A stretch of DNA of 26,471 nucleotides. It comes from a virus. The notes below the pieces were generated by a model. The model did not search any database. It saw nothing but the letters and a program-made list of their open reading frames with translations, and was not told the origin of the DNA. The translations under genes and the position numbers were made by a program. Positions 7,466-14,382 of this stretch are shown here, in pieces; position 1 is the first letter of the stretch, and each line of letters begins with the position of its first letter. The DNA is taken from positions 1-26,471 of the IMG/VR virus record IMGVR_UViG_3300009175_000069, one strand, 5' to 3'.

Positions 7466-7745
7466 AAGTAATAGAAAGAGCAGACAGAGTTGTTCCTACT
7501 ACATAGATACCATTTTGGCAAATAATGCCTTCACCGGGAATCAATACTTGAAATGGCTGAACTGCTGTCGAATATTTAAATTGATAAACAATATTTCCAG
7601 AAGTATCTGTACCATCATAGATAGTAAAAGTTGCTCCAGTACCATTGCCAATAAAGACAATAGACTTTAAGCGAGTTCTACCAGTAAATAACTGTGCAGG
7701 GAAAGTCCCAGCATAAGCCGACTTTACGTCATATTGCATTGTCAT
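7458..7745 (-). CDS. Small beta-rich structural protein
   Basis: This 95-aa protein starts MTMQYDVKSAYAGTFPAQLF with GGAG seven bases upstream. Strand-like segments follow: TRLKSIVFIGNGTGATFTIY, then FQVLIPGEGIICQNGIYVVG and a terminal LSALSITYG. The pattern (K-x-A start, GRTRLK, PGEG-I-C-NGIYV) matches a conserved small protein of phage structural operons, probably a virion or tail decoration component. No enzymatic residue is visible. Its gene follows a 52-nt gap holding a hairpin and overlaps the next ORF by 8 nt. Confidence 0.65.
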   Translation of the reverse strand: MTMQYDVKSAYAGTFPAQLFTGRTRLKSIVFIGNGTGATFTIYDGTDTSGNIVYQFKYSTAVQPFQVLIPGEGIICQNGIYVVGTTLSALSITYG

Positions 7746-7769
7746 AATTAATCTCCAAAGATGTTAAGT

Positions 7770-7791
7770 GGGTCAGGGAAAACCCTAACCC
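7770..7791 (-). other. Intercistronic hairpin
   Basis: On the transcribed strand GGGTTAGGG, a TTTT loop and CCCTGACCC form a 9-bp stem with one G-U pair. No T-run follows it, so it is not a standard terminator. It lies between the 8286 and 7745 genes and may stabilise or attenuate the message. Confidence 0.5.
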
Positions 7792-7797
7792 GCAAGA

Positions 7798-8286
7798 TTA
7801 ACTATTGCTGCCTGTTTGATATTGTGTTCCATCAGATTGACGAACAACATATTCACAAGTCACTGTAGCTTGACCGCCAGAAGCGACACCAGAAGACAGG
7901 TAAGTAGCTGTAATCGCTAAGTCTGTTGTACCAATATTGACAAAAGTGGCAATATTTGCACCAGTAATGGTGAATGTTGCACGACCCACTGCCAAAGGAG
8001 TAGTAGAAGCGCCACCAACAGTACCTAGAGTGGTTGAACCAGCCTTGATAGTGATAGTGTTTCCAGTAGTACCAGCGTAAGCGGTAGTAATGTCAACAAA
8101 AATATTAAGAATTTGTGAACCTGCTGGAACCCAAAATAAGGTATCAGCAGTTGTATCTGCAACAGTAGTAGTGCCAGATTGAGCAACAACGGTACAACCA
8201 GTATTACAAACTGTACCAGCGGTAGTACCAGTAGTATTTTTAACAGTCCCTAACAGCCACGGACCTAAGTGAGTAGCAAAACCCAT
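7798..8286 (-). CDS. Structural protein downstream of the capsid gene
   Basis: The frame opens at an ATG at 8328, but the ATG at 8286 has AAAGGA at the right distance and gives the common phage start MGFATHLGPWLLGTVKNTTG, so a 162-aa product is chosen. It is almost entirely beta-rich, Thr/Gly/Ala-heavy, with VVAQSGTTTVADTT, LFWVPAGSQILNIFVDITTA and VGRATFTITGANIATFVNIG. This composition fits a capsid-surface or tail decoration protein; that is inferred. It is the first gene of a transcription unit with its own promoter and structured leader. Confidence 0.65.
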   Translation of the reverse strand: MGFATHLGPWLLGTVKNTTGTTAGTVCNTGCTVVAQSGTTTVADTTADTLFWVPAGSQILNIFVDITTAYAGTTGNTITIKAGSTTLGTVGGASTTPLAVGRATFTITGANIATFVNIGTTDLAITATYLSSGVASGGQATVTCEYVVRQSDGTQYQTGSNS

Positions 8287-8293
8287 GATAATT

Positions 8294-8351
8294 TCCTTTA
8301 TGCAAAAGTCCCTATGCCATCTTTGCATCGTCTGCTGGGGCAGTTGGCATA
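8294..8351 (-). promoter_or_regulatory. Structured 5' leader with pseudoknot-forming arms
   Basis: In the mRNA leader of the 8286 gene, UAUGCCA (8345-8351) can pair with UGGCAUA (8313-8319), and AUGCAAA (8322-8328) with UUUGCAU (8300-8306). The arms interleave (a-b-c-d with a-c and b-d pairs), as in an H-type pseudoknot or two exclusive folds. The last arm directly abuts the AAAGGA ribosome site (8294-8299). Control of translation is inferred. Confidence 0.45.
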
Positions 8352-8374
8352 AGTAAAAATACCCAGATGATTAA

Positions 8375-8402
8375 ATCATACTACTTTTTTATGTTTGTGC
8401 AA
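8375..8402 (-). promoter_or_regulatory. Sigma-70-type promoter for the tail/neck operon
   Basis: On the minus strand TTGCAC (8397-8402), a 16-nt spacer and TATGAT (8375-8380) make a good vegetative promoter. It lies after the capsid terminator and before the 8286 gene. A GTTTAAAC palindrome (8404-8411) sits immediately upstream of the -35 box. Confidence 0.65.
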
Positions 8403-8410
8403 CGTTTAAA

Positions 8411-8444
8411 CAATAAAAAACCCCAGTTTTTAGGCTGGGGTTTT
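8411..8444 (-). terminator. Rho-independent terminator after the major capsid gene
   Basis: A perfect 10-bp stem (AAAACCCCAG with CTGGGGTTTT, 8417-8426 and 8435-8444) with an 8-nt loop is followed on the minus strand by a T-run. It begins 15 nt past the capsid stop codon. Together with the promoter just beyond, it splits the structural operon in two. Confidence 0.85.
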
Positions 8445-8459
8445 CCTTAATACAAATGC

Positions 8460-9368
8460 TTAAGCACCTTGGGATCCGAAGATACCCAACGGGTCTGAAA
8501 CACCAAATGAATAACGCTCACGAGACTTGTAACGGACGTTACCAGTATCAAAGTCGCCATCCATAGATTGGCTTAATGGGCTACGAACAAAATGCTTTAA
8601 GCCATTAGGTACGTCAGTAGTCAAGAACCAGCCGTTTGAGTCGGTTAGCCAGTGATTTACTGCATATCCTTCAGGGATAGAGCCGTTGTTTTTCAACGCA
8701 TTAATGTCATTGTCAGTTGTACCAACACGAAGTTCGGTTTCCAACAAGCGTGTAGCAACGAATTGCTGTGCTGGTGGAATAACGAGTTTCTTAGGTTTTG
8801 CTGCAATGAGCAATCCACGCTCATCTGTCCAAGCAGCGATTTGAATAACTGCGTTTTCCAACGAAGTTTCATTCAAGTCAGCTTGAGTAGATGGTGTGTT
8901 GCTGTTAACACCGCCAGATACCAATGGGTGAGCTGTAGAACATAGAACTTGACCGTCACCATAGGTATAACCTGCGGTAAATGCGTTGTTCAAAATGTTA
9001 GCTGCCTTAACCTGTTTGGTATAAGCCATAGCACGAGCCAAAGCCTTTGTATAGCGACCTGAAAGTGAATCGTAGAGGTTATCTTCGATTGCTTCTTCGG
9101 TTAAGCTAAAGCCAAGGGCGATAGTTTCATGGTTGTAACGGGCTGTCCAAGCTTCTTGTGCATTGTCATAAGCGATGGCAGAGCCTTCGTTTTTGACTGG
9201 TGCAGCGGAGAATCCAGACAGTTTTGTTTCTTCTTCAAAAGAACGTTCAGAAGTTTCAGTTTCGAAAATCTCCTTATGTTCTTCACCGTATTTAGCATAC
9301 TCTAAACCGAACAATGCATTTAGTCCGGGGAGCAACTCTTTTAGTAGTTGGGCACGAGAAATAGCCAT
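8460..9368 (-). CDS. Major capsid protein (HK97-fold type)
   Basis: This 302-aa protein starts MAISRAQLLKELLPGLNALF behind AAGGAG. It contains GFSAAPVKNEGSAIAYDNAQ, ETIALGFSLTEEAIEDNLYD and LARAMAYTKQVKAANILNNA. It also has the mid-protein VLCSTAHPLVSGG and ends YSFGVSDPLGIFGSQGA. These are signatures of the major head protein of a broad set of podovirus-like phages with an HK97 fold. It forms the icosahedral shell. No cleaved N-terminal propeptide is obvious, and the scaffold is encoded separately upstream (10463-11365). Gene order (portal, scaffold, decoration, capsid), strong ribosome site and following terminator all fit a highly expressed capsid gene. Confidence 0.9.
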   Translation of the reverse strand: MAISRAQLLKELLPGLNALFGLEYAKYGEEHKEIFETETSERSFEEETKLSGFSAAPVKNEGSAIAYDNAQEAWTARYNHETIALGFSLTEEAIEDNLYDSLSGRYTKALARAMAYTKQVKAANILNNAFTAGYTYGDGQVLCSTAHPLVSGGVNSNTPSTQADLNETSLENAVIQIAAWTDERGLLIAAKPKKLVIPPAQQFVATRLLETELRVGTTDNDINALKNNGSIPEGYAVNHWLTDSNGWFLTTDVPNGLKHFVRSPLSQSMDGDFDTGNVRYKSRERYSFGVSDPLGIFGSQGA

Positions 9369-9381
9369 TTATAGCTCCTTA

Positions 9382-9999
9382 TTAAGCGTATGCCAAGCCA
9401 GTGGCGTTGTTGTACTGATGGATACCAAAGTTGATCTTCACAATCACTTCGCTATAAGTCGTAGCGGAAGTAGCTGTAGCTGGAACAACATCGATAACAC
9501 GGACTGGGAAAGTAGCAGTTAAAGCAGGGGAAGAACTGAGAACTGAGTAAGATGAATTACCAGTTGTTGTAGAACCCGCAGTAGCCAGAATTGACATATT
9601 AGTGCCAATAGCATTCTGAGTTACTGTTGCCATAGTTGTACCTGACGAACATACAGCTACCTGAAACAGAGTATCAGGATCATCAGCAATAGTTGCCCAA
9701 ATCCTAGTACCAGAAACGATAGAAATACTCGCTGGATAGTACTGTGATTGAACAATCTGACCGCTAGATGCAGAAGTGTATGTACATCCTAAAAATACGC
9801 CACAAGGGGTATTTGCAGTAGTACCAGTATCTTTTTGAATCGTACCTCCAATAACACGCTTTACAAAATCACCGTAAAAAATGTTTGCATTGTAGGCTGA
9901 AGCAATTTCCATCTGGCGAGTTGCACCAGCGAAAACTTGACCACCAATCAGATTAATGGGTTTTAGACCATATGGTGCTGACACAGTAGGATAAGCCAT
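9382..9999 (-). CDS. Capsid decoration / head structural protein
   Basis: This 205-aa protein begins MAYPTVSAPYGLKPINLIGG and has QVFAGATRQMEIASAYNANI, FYGDFVKRV and CGVFLGCTYTSASSGQIV. The PYGL-(K/R)-P-(I/V)-NLIGGQ-x-FAGATRQ start and GVFLGC-Y segment mark a conserved phage protein always found next to the capsid gene. The body is beta-rich and Thr/Ser-rich, suiting a capsid-binding or stabilising protein. It lies 13 nt upstream of the capsid gene, with an AGGAG ribosome site. The decoration role is inferred from neighbours rather than from a defined motif. Confidence 0.7.
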   Translation of the reverse strand: MAYPTVSAPYGLKPINLIGGQVFAGATRQMEIASAYNANIFYGDFVKRVIGGTIQKDTGTTANTPCGVFLGCTYTSASSGQIVQSQYYPASISIVSGTRIWATIADDPDTLFQVAVCSSGTTMATVTQNAIGTNMSILATAGSTTTGNSSYSVLSSSPALTATFPVRVIDVVPATATSATTYSEVIVKINFGIHQYNNATGLAYA

Positions 10000-10020
10000 A
10001 TTAAACTCCTAAAATTAAAG

Positions 10021-10470
10021 TTATGAACCTTTGCCAAATGAAACCGTGGATTTCTTCTCCATATAGAGTGGCATCCTTGGATCATTCTCTCTCATAAGAC
10101 TATTGTCTACGCCTCTAGTCTGAGCTTCTGTTTGATCTTGGTAATATTGATTACGTTGAGCTACAAATGCTTCAGGGGTCTTGCATAGTAATAAGCCACC
10201 AATCTCGATATTGTCTTTAAAACGACTAGCGGGATCAGCCAGCATTTGAAACTTTGGTTGTTCCTCAATCTTTACAGGTTCCCATCCTTCTCTCAGTTTT
10301 GCTGAAAGATTACGGGCATCTGCACTGTTTAGAGTGGAAACACGGATCCATCGGTACTTGTAGCCAGCTTGCTTATCTGGTTCAGGAAGCAATTCAGGAG
10401 GAGACCATTGTTTGATTCTCTCTTCTTCTTGACGGGTTTCAAGTTCTCTTGGTGTTCTGTTTTCAGCCAT
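10021..10470 (-). CDS. Conserved head-region protein
   Basis: This 149-aa charged protein has a basic/acidic helical N-terminus (RTPRELETRQEEERIKQW) and the conserved core YKYRWIRVSTLNSADARNLS, then KLREGWEPV. A helical C-terminus contains QRNQYYQDQTEAQTRGVDNS. The YRWIRV-x-K-REGWEPV core is familiar from a protein between scaffold and capsid genes in T7- and P22-like aquatic phages. It overlaps the scaffold gene by 8 nt and has GGAGG upstream. A head-assembly role is likely from position; the molecular task is unknown. Confidence 0.6.
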   Translation of the reverse strand: MAENRTPRELETRQEEERIKQWSPPELLPEPDKQAGYKYRWIRVSTLNSADARNLSAKLREGWEPVKIEEQPKFQMLADPASRFKDNIEIGGLLLCKTPEAFVAQRNQYYQDQTEAQTRGVDNSLMRENDPRMPLYMEKKSTVSFGKGS

Positions 10471-11365
10471 TTTGGGCCTCCATTTTTAAAGCTGCTTGAG
10501 CATATTGCTCAGGGGTTAATCCAAGTTTCTTAGCAATATTTAGTTGCGAAGTATTCAAACGAATTTTCTTGGAGGATGTACTTCTCGTAGCAGGTGCTAC
10601 CACCATACTTTTTGTAGAACGAGGCTCTTCTTGGTCGCTATCAAATTTCTCTGGGAAGCGTTTTCGGACTGATTCATCAATCCGTCTGTAATACTCTTGT
10701 GATGAGACAGCTACTCCTTCTTTCTTTAACTTTTCATGGGAAGCTAAAGCCAGTGCTGTCATTTCCTCATCTTCACCAAACCATGAATTGCGAGACTGCC
10801 AATCTACGGCACTTGGATCAGGACGAGCCACCTGTTGAATAGGTTTTACAACAGGTTGTTCTATTTGTAAAGGGGTTGGACGAAAATTCTTTACTTTGTC
10901 CGATTTCATGGTGGCACTAGTTAACTTCTCTTGTGCATCCATGATTCTTTCAGTATCGCCAGATTCATAAGCATCTCGATACTCCCGTTTTACAGACTCC
11001 ATTTCCAACTCAACTGCCCGTTGGATAGTACTTAGGGTATTTTTTTCATTCTCATTAAGGCTATTTTTGAGTCGTTTATTCTCTTCTATGACCTGCTGGG
11101 CGAGATTAATAGCTTCCTGTTGCTCTCTAAAAGCCTGTTCTTTCTCACGTCTTTCGTCATGAGCCAGCTTTTTCATTTGCAAAAGCTTGTGTTTTACTTT
11201 CGCAGAATAGTCTTCTAACTCATCGTTATACAGATCTTCTGCTACTTCTTTAGGCAATGCTTCTTGCCCTTTGTCCTTTTCAGGTGTGTCATCAATAAGT
11301 TCTATCTCAATATCATCCTCTTTTTCATGAGGAAATTGAAACGGTTTCTTTTCAAATTCAGCCAT
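10463..11365 (-). CDS. Putative scaffolding protein
   Basis: This 300-aa, highly charged protein has an acidic N-terminus (KEDDIEIELIDDTPEKDKGQ) and a long coiled-coil centre (about residues 55-150, with REKEQAFREQQEAINLAQQV and NKRLKNSLNENEKN). A linker rich in Pro/Gln follows (FRPTPLQIEQPVVKPIQQVA). The helical, basic C-terminus (KKIRLNTSQLNIAKKLGLTP) is the end that typically contacts coat protein. This matches scaffolding proteins, which guide capsid assembly and then leave. Its location after portal and before capsid supports it. The ribosome site is AAGGAG. Confidence 0.75.
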   Translation of the reverse strand: MAEFEKKPFQFPHEKEDDIEIELIDDTPEKDKGQEALPKEVAEDLYNDELEDYSAKVKHKLLQMKKLAHDERREKEQAFREQQEAINLAQQVIEENKRLKNSLNENEKNTLSTIQRAVELEMESVKREYRDAYESGDTERIMDAQEKLTSATMKSDKVKNFRPTPLQIEQPVVKPIQQVARPDPSAVDWQSRNSWFGEDEEMTALALASHEKLKKEGVAVSSQEYYRRIDESVRKRFPEKFDSDQEEPRSTKSMVVAPATRSTSSKKIRLNTSQLNIAKKLGLTPEQYAQAALKMEAQNG

Positions 11366-11385
11366 TGTTTTACTCCTTAAGTAAA

Positions 11386-11790
11386 TTATTTCCTACGAAT
11401 ACCTCTAGGGTCTTGTACTACTGCTTCGACACAATCATCATTAATAATCCTAAATTCACGACCATGAATGATTAAACGAGTCCCTGCGTGGGGTCTTACA
11501 AGGATAAAATCTCCTTTTTTGCACCATGCACCCGATGGAAAACGCTTAGGGTCTTGGTAACAATCTTGTCCCAATTCCACCACAAACAGCACAGTGGTTA
11601 AGATTTCATCATGTTCTATAGTCATATCTGCCTTGGCGATACCACTATCAAACTCTTTTTCTGCCTCTGGAATAGCGCATAGAATGCGATACCCTGATGG
11701 CGTTGGAAGTTGGGTTGCTTTTTCTGTGTCTGTTTTTTCAATAAGCTGGGACAAGTCCACCGCTTTATTTAAATCCAGTTTGTTAATCAT
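11386..11790 (-). CDS. GroES-like (Cpn10-fold) protein of the head module
   Basis: The frame reaches a TTG at 11802, but the ATG at 11790 follows GAGG at 6 nt, so a 134-aa product is chosen. PTPSGYRILCAIPEAEKEFD resembles the entry strand of GroES (P-x-G-(D/Y)-R-(I/V)-L), and IAKADMT looks like the mobile loop. Then come CKKGDFILVRPHAGTRLIIH and GREFRIINDDCVEAVV, the strand order of the Cpn10 barrel with its late conserved glutamate-aspartate. Similar proteins accompany head genes in aquatic phages. It may help fold capsid or portal with host GroEL. That function is inference; fold support is moderate. It overlaps the upstream gene by 8 nt. Confidence 0.6.
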   Translation of the reverse strand: MINKLDLNKAVDLSQLIEKTDTEKATQLPTPSGYRILCAIPEAEKEFDSGIAKADMTIEHDEILTTVLFVVELGQDCYQDPKRFPSGAWCKKGDFILVRPHAGTRLIIHGREFRIINDDCVEAVVQDPRGIRRK

Positions 11791-11977
11791 CTGATTCCTC
11801 AATCTGTGTTTCTAGGTCTTTGATGTTTAAACGGGCAGTAAGAAGACCTTTTATCTCACCAACCATCGATTTGTACTCCACGAAGTCTTTGGCTGAACCG
11901 CTACCTAAAGACTCTTGAAGTTGCGAAACCCTGTCATCTATCTTGGAACATAGATGTTGAACAATCTTGTTTATCAT
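11783..11977 (-). CDS. Small helical protein after portal
   Basis: This 64-aa protein looks all-helical (IVQHLCSKIDDRVSQLQESL, DFVEYKSMVGEIKGLLTA, DLETQIEE). Small coiled proteins of this sort, with SGSAKDFVEYK-(x)-VGEIKGL-type cores, commonly sit between portal and the next head gene in podovirus-like phages. Its ATG overlaps the portal stop by 4 nt (ATGA). A role in head-gene expression or assembly is possible but not evident from sequence. Confidence 0.6.
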   Translation of the reverse strand: MINKIVQHLCSKIDDRVSQLQESLGSGSAKDFVEYKSMVGEIKGLLTARLNIKDLETQIEESDD

Positions 11978-14373
11978 TGTTTACCTCGTATTTGTGCCTC
12001 TGTCTTGGCAACATCGACTCCAAGGCGAAGCTGTTCTAACTGCTGTTTAGATGCATTGTCCTGTGCCGATTTTTGAATATCGGCTTGAATTCGCATGGCT
12101 TCAGTCTGTTGCTGAGAAGCAATTCGATCTTTTTCCACTTGAATCTGAGCCATTTTTGCTTGGGTATCGGCTTGATCTTTAGCGGCTTTACGCTGAATAT
12201 CCTGTCCTTTAAGCTGTTGATCTGCTTGTTGTAACTGAACCAATGGATCTTGAGCGTCTTGTTGATTTTGCTGTTGGGTTACCTCTCCTTTATGCAAATT
12301 CAATAACTGCTGGCTGGCTTGAGCAATCAAGCGAGACAATTGAACTTCAATATCTGGTGGCAATTCTTTATCAGGAGGAGGCAATCCAACACCCATTTGC
12401 TGTTCAATCTGTGCTCTGTACTGGAATCCTAAATGCTCGGCAATATGGGCTTGTAATGCCGCCATAATGGCATTGGCTTGAGGATTCTGACCAATCGTCT
12501 TAGCTACCATTGGATCCGTCATAAAGGCTTGATGTGAAGCAATATGGGCATCATGGTCTTGAATAATGAAAGCCGTCATTGGCTTGCCTTTTAAGGCATT
12601 CATATTCTCTGAGATTGGATCGACTGGTTTTTGATCCTCTTTTAAAGGAACCAATTTTTGAGCATTCTTAATTCCCAATACCTCTAGCATCTGACGATGT
12701 AGGTAGGCTAGGTCATAAAGCTGTGGTGCTTGAGTTGCAAGTTGGATTACCGCTTGGTATTGGACGACTTTTTGCGACATCGTAGCCGCATTCGGATCCG
12801 ACACGGGGATGACATCCACCAGATCGTAATCGGACTTTTTAGCCTTGCGATCACCTTCTTCAGGCTCAAACTCATATTGTTCAGGAGTGTAATCACGAAT
12901 AATTCCCTTTAAAAGACGAAGCTCTTGCTTCATAGAGTAATGGATTCTTGCTTGTACCGCAGACATAACCTTCAGAGTACGCTCTAAGATTGCTAGAGTC
13001 GTACCAACAGGAGAATTGGCTGACATATCAGAAACTTGCAAGTCAGCAGCCCCTGCAAATCTACGTCCATCTTCTACAATAGTTCCCAGCAAAGTCATGA
13101 GAACTTGGCTTGGTTCCTTGTACGGCAGGGTCATGATGTTGTCTTTAATCGTTCCTGAAGACACATCCACATCTCTAAATTCTGCTGGTGCTATCGGGGT
13201 ATCATCGCCTTTGACTCGCAGACCCCTAGTTTTAAAGCCACCGGGAAGGTTTGACAGAGTCCCTGCATCCACCAATTGTCTGATAATAGAAGTACCAGAC
13301 TTAGCAAAAGCACCGACAAGGTGAATAAGCCCAAAGCAATAGAAACCAAATCCCGGCACATAACCATAATGGACAAAATGCTGTCTTTTTTGGAATGTAT
13401 CGTCCTCTGGATCCCAGTTTCTACGCACAGATAAGACTGTATTAGAGCCTTTTTCAATTGTGACCACATACGGCAAAGCAATACCTGTAGGTTCATCATT
13501 TTCGTCCTTATGCTCATAACCTTCTAAATCAAGGTCAACGTGCATCTCTAACACTTTGTATCTATCGTCAGTGGTTGCTCTAAAGCCCATCTTTTCTGCG
13601 ATCTTTTTCTCGACCTCATCCATGACATTGTCAGGAGTGCCTAAGTCCACATCTAAATAAAACCCAGCAACTTGCAATTTCCGAAGTTCATTCTCCGTTT
13701 TCCGCATTACATGGGTTATTCTTGGAGAAGTTTCTATATTTGAAGCTCCATAAGGCACAACTACGTCCTCTGCTGGAACAAATAAGGAGACTTGACGATC
13801 TAGACTAGGGTCAAAATACACTTTCTTGAAGGCATTTCCTGAAAGACCCAAGCCCCAAAGCATTCTTTCGGTCTCTGGACGGTACTCTGTCATGACATCT
13901 GTTAATTGGTAGTTCATATCTTCCTGAACCCGCATGGCAGCATCTTTCTTTTCCTGCGTTTCTTTGCCAACAATCTCTGTTTTAACAGGACCTGCCGCTG
14001 GAAAGATCTCCATGATGGTTTCAGCTTGAAACTTCACCAAGGCTTCTGAGAGTAAAGGATGGTAAACACCACAGGCTCCGGGCCAAGGATCAGTTCTTTC
14101 TTCAATCTTCATGCCTAGAAGCTCTAAACCATCTACATAGGTCTGCATCCAGTCTCTTCTAGAGGAAACATCGTCCTCATAGTCAGAAATCAGGTCTCCT
14201 GATAGCTGGGCAAGCGTTCCTGAATCTAAATACTCGGCAAGGTTGTCGTTGAAATCTTCTTCTTCGCTGTCGGCTTCCAGAATAGCTTCTGCATCGACAA
14301 TCTCAATTTCTAAATCAGGTGCTTCATCTAATGACTCTAGACCTTGAGGTGCTTGATATAAACTTTTTTCCAT
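11974..14373 (-). CDS. Portal protein (P22 gp1-like)
   Basis: This 799-aa protein is the dodecameric portal through which DNA enters the head. It has an acidic N-terminus and then the core RRDWMQTYVDGLELLGMKIE, DPWPGACGVYHPLLSEALVK and AETIMEIFPAAGPVKTEIVG. LSGNAFKKVYFDPSLDR, FVPAEDVVVPYGA and the wing/clip region FQKRQHFVHYGYVPGFGFYC follow. ADLQVSDMSANSPVGTTLAI near residue 455 is strongly conserved in large portals of this class. The C-terminal 120 residues are Gln-rich and coiled (HKGEVTQQQNQQDAQD), like the barrel of P22-type portals. It lies 9 nt downstream of TerL, in standard order, with AAGGA upstream. Confidence 0.9.
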   Translation of the reverse strand: MEKSLYQAPQGLESLDEAPDLEIEIVDAEAILEADSEEEDFNDNLAEYLDSGTLAQLSGDLISDYEDDVSSRRDWMQTYVDGLELLGMKIEERTDPWPGACGVYHPLLSEALVKFQAETIMEIFPAAGPVKTEIVGKETQEKKDAAMRVQEDMNYQLTDVMTEYRPETERMLWGLGLSGNAFKKVYFDPSLDRQVSLFVPAEDVVVPYGASNIETSPRITHVMRKTENELRKLQVAGFYLDVDLGTPDNVMDEVEKKIAEKMGFRATTDDRYKVLEMHVDLDLEGYEHKDENDEPTGIALPYVVTIEKGSNTVLSVRRNWDPEDDTFQKRQHFVHYGYVPGFGFYCFGLIHLVGAFAKSGTSIIRQLVDAGTLSNLPGGFKTRGLRVKGDDTPIAPAEFRDVDVSSGTIKDNIMTLPYKEPSQVLMTLLGTIVEDGRRFAGAADLQVSDMSANSPVGTTLAILERTLKVMSAVQARIHYSMKQELRLLKGIIRDYTPEQYEFEPEEGDRKAKKSDYDLVDVIPVSDPNAATMSQKVVQYQAVIQLATQAPQLYDLAYLHRQMLEVLGIKNAQKLVPLKEDQKPVDPISENMNALKGKPMTAFIIQDHDAHIASHQAFMTDPMVAKTIGQNPQANAIMAALQAHIAEHLGFQYRAQIEQQMGVGLPPPDKELPPDIEVQLSRLIAQASQQLLNLHKGEVTQQQNQQDAQDPLVQLQQADQQLKGQDIQRKAAKDQADTQAKMAQIQVEKDRIASQQQTEAMRIQADIQKSAQDNASKQQLEQLRLGVDVAKTEAQIRGKQ

Positions 14374-14382
14374 TGCTTTTCC

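Noticed and set aside
7303-7521. Minus-strand 72-aa frame overlapping three small genes
   Set aside because: Its Cys/Trp/Leu-rich product overlaps the better-supported 33-, 81- and 95-aa genes, and it lacks a ribosome site.
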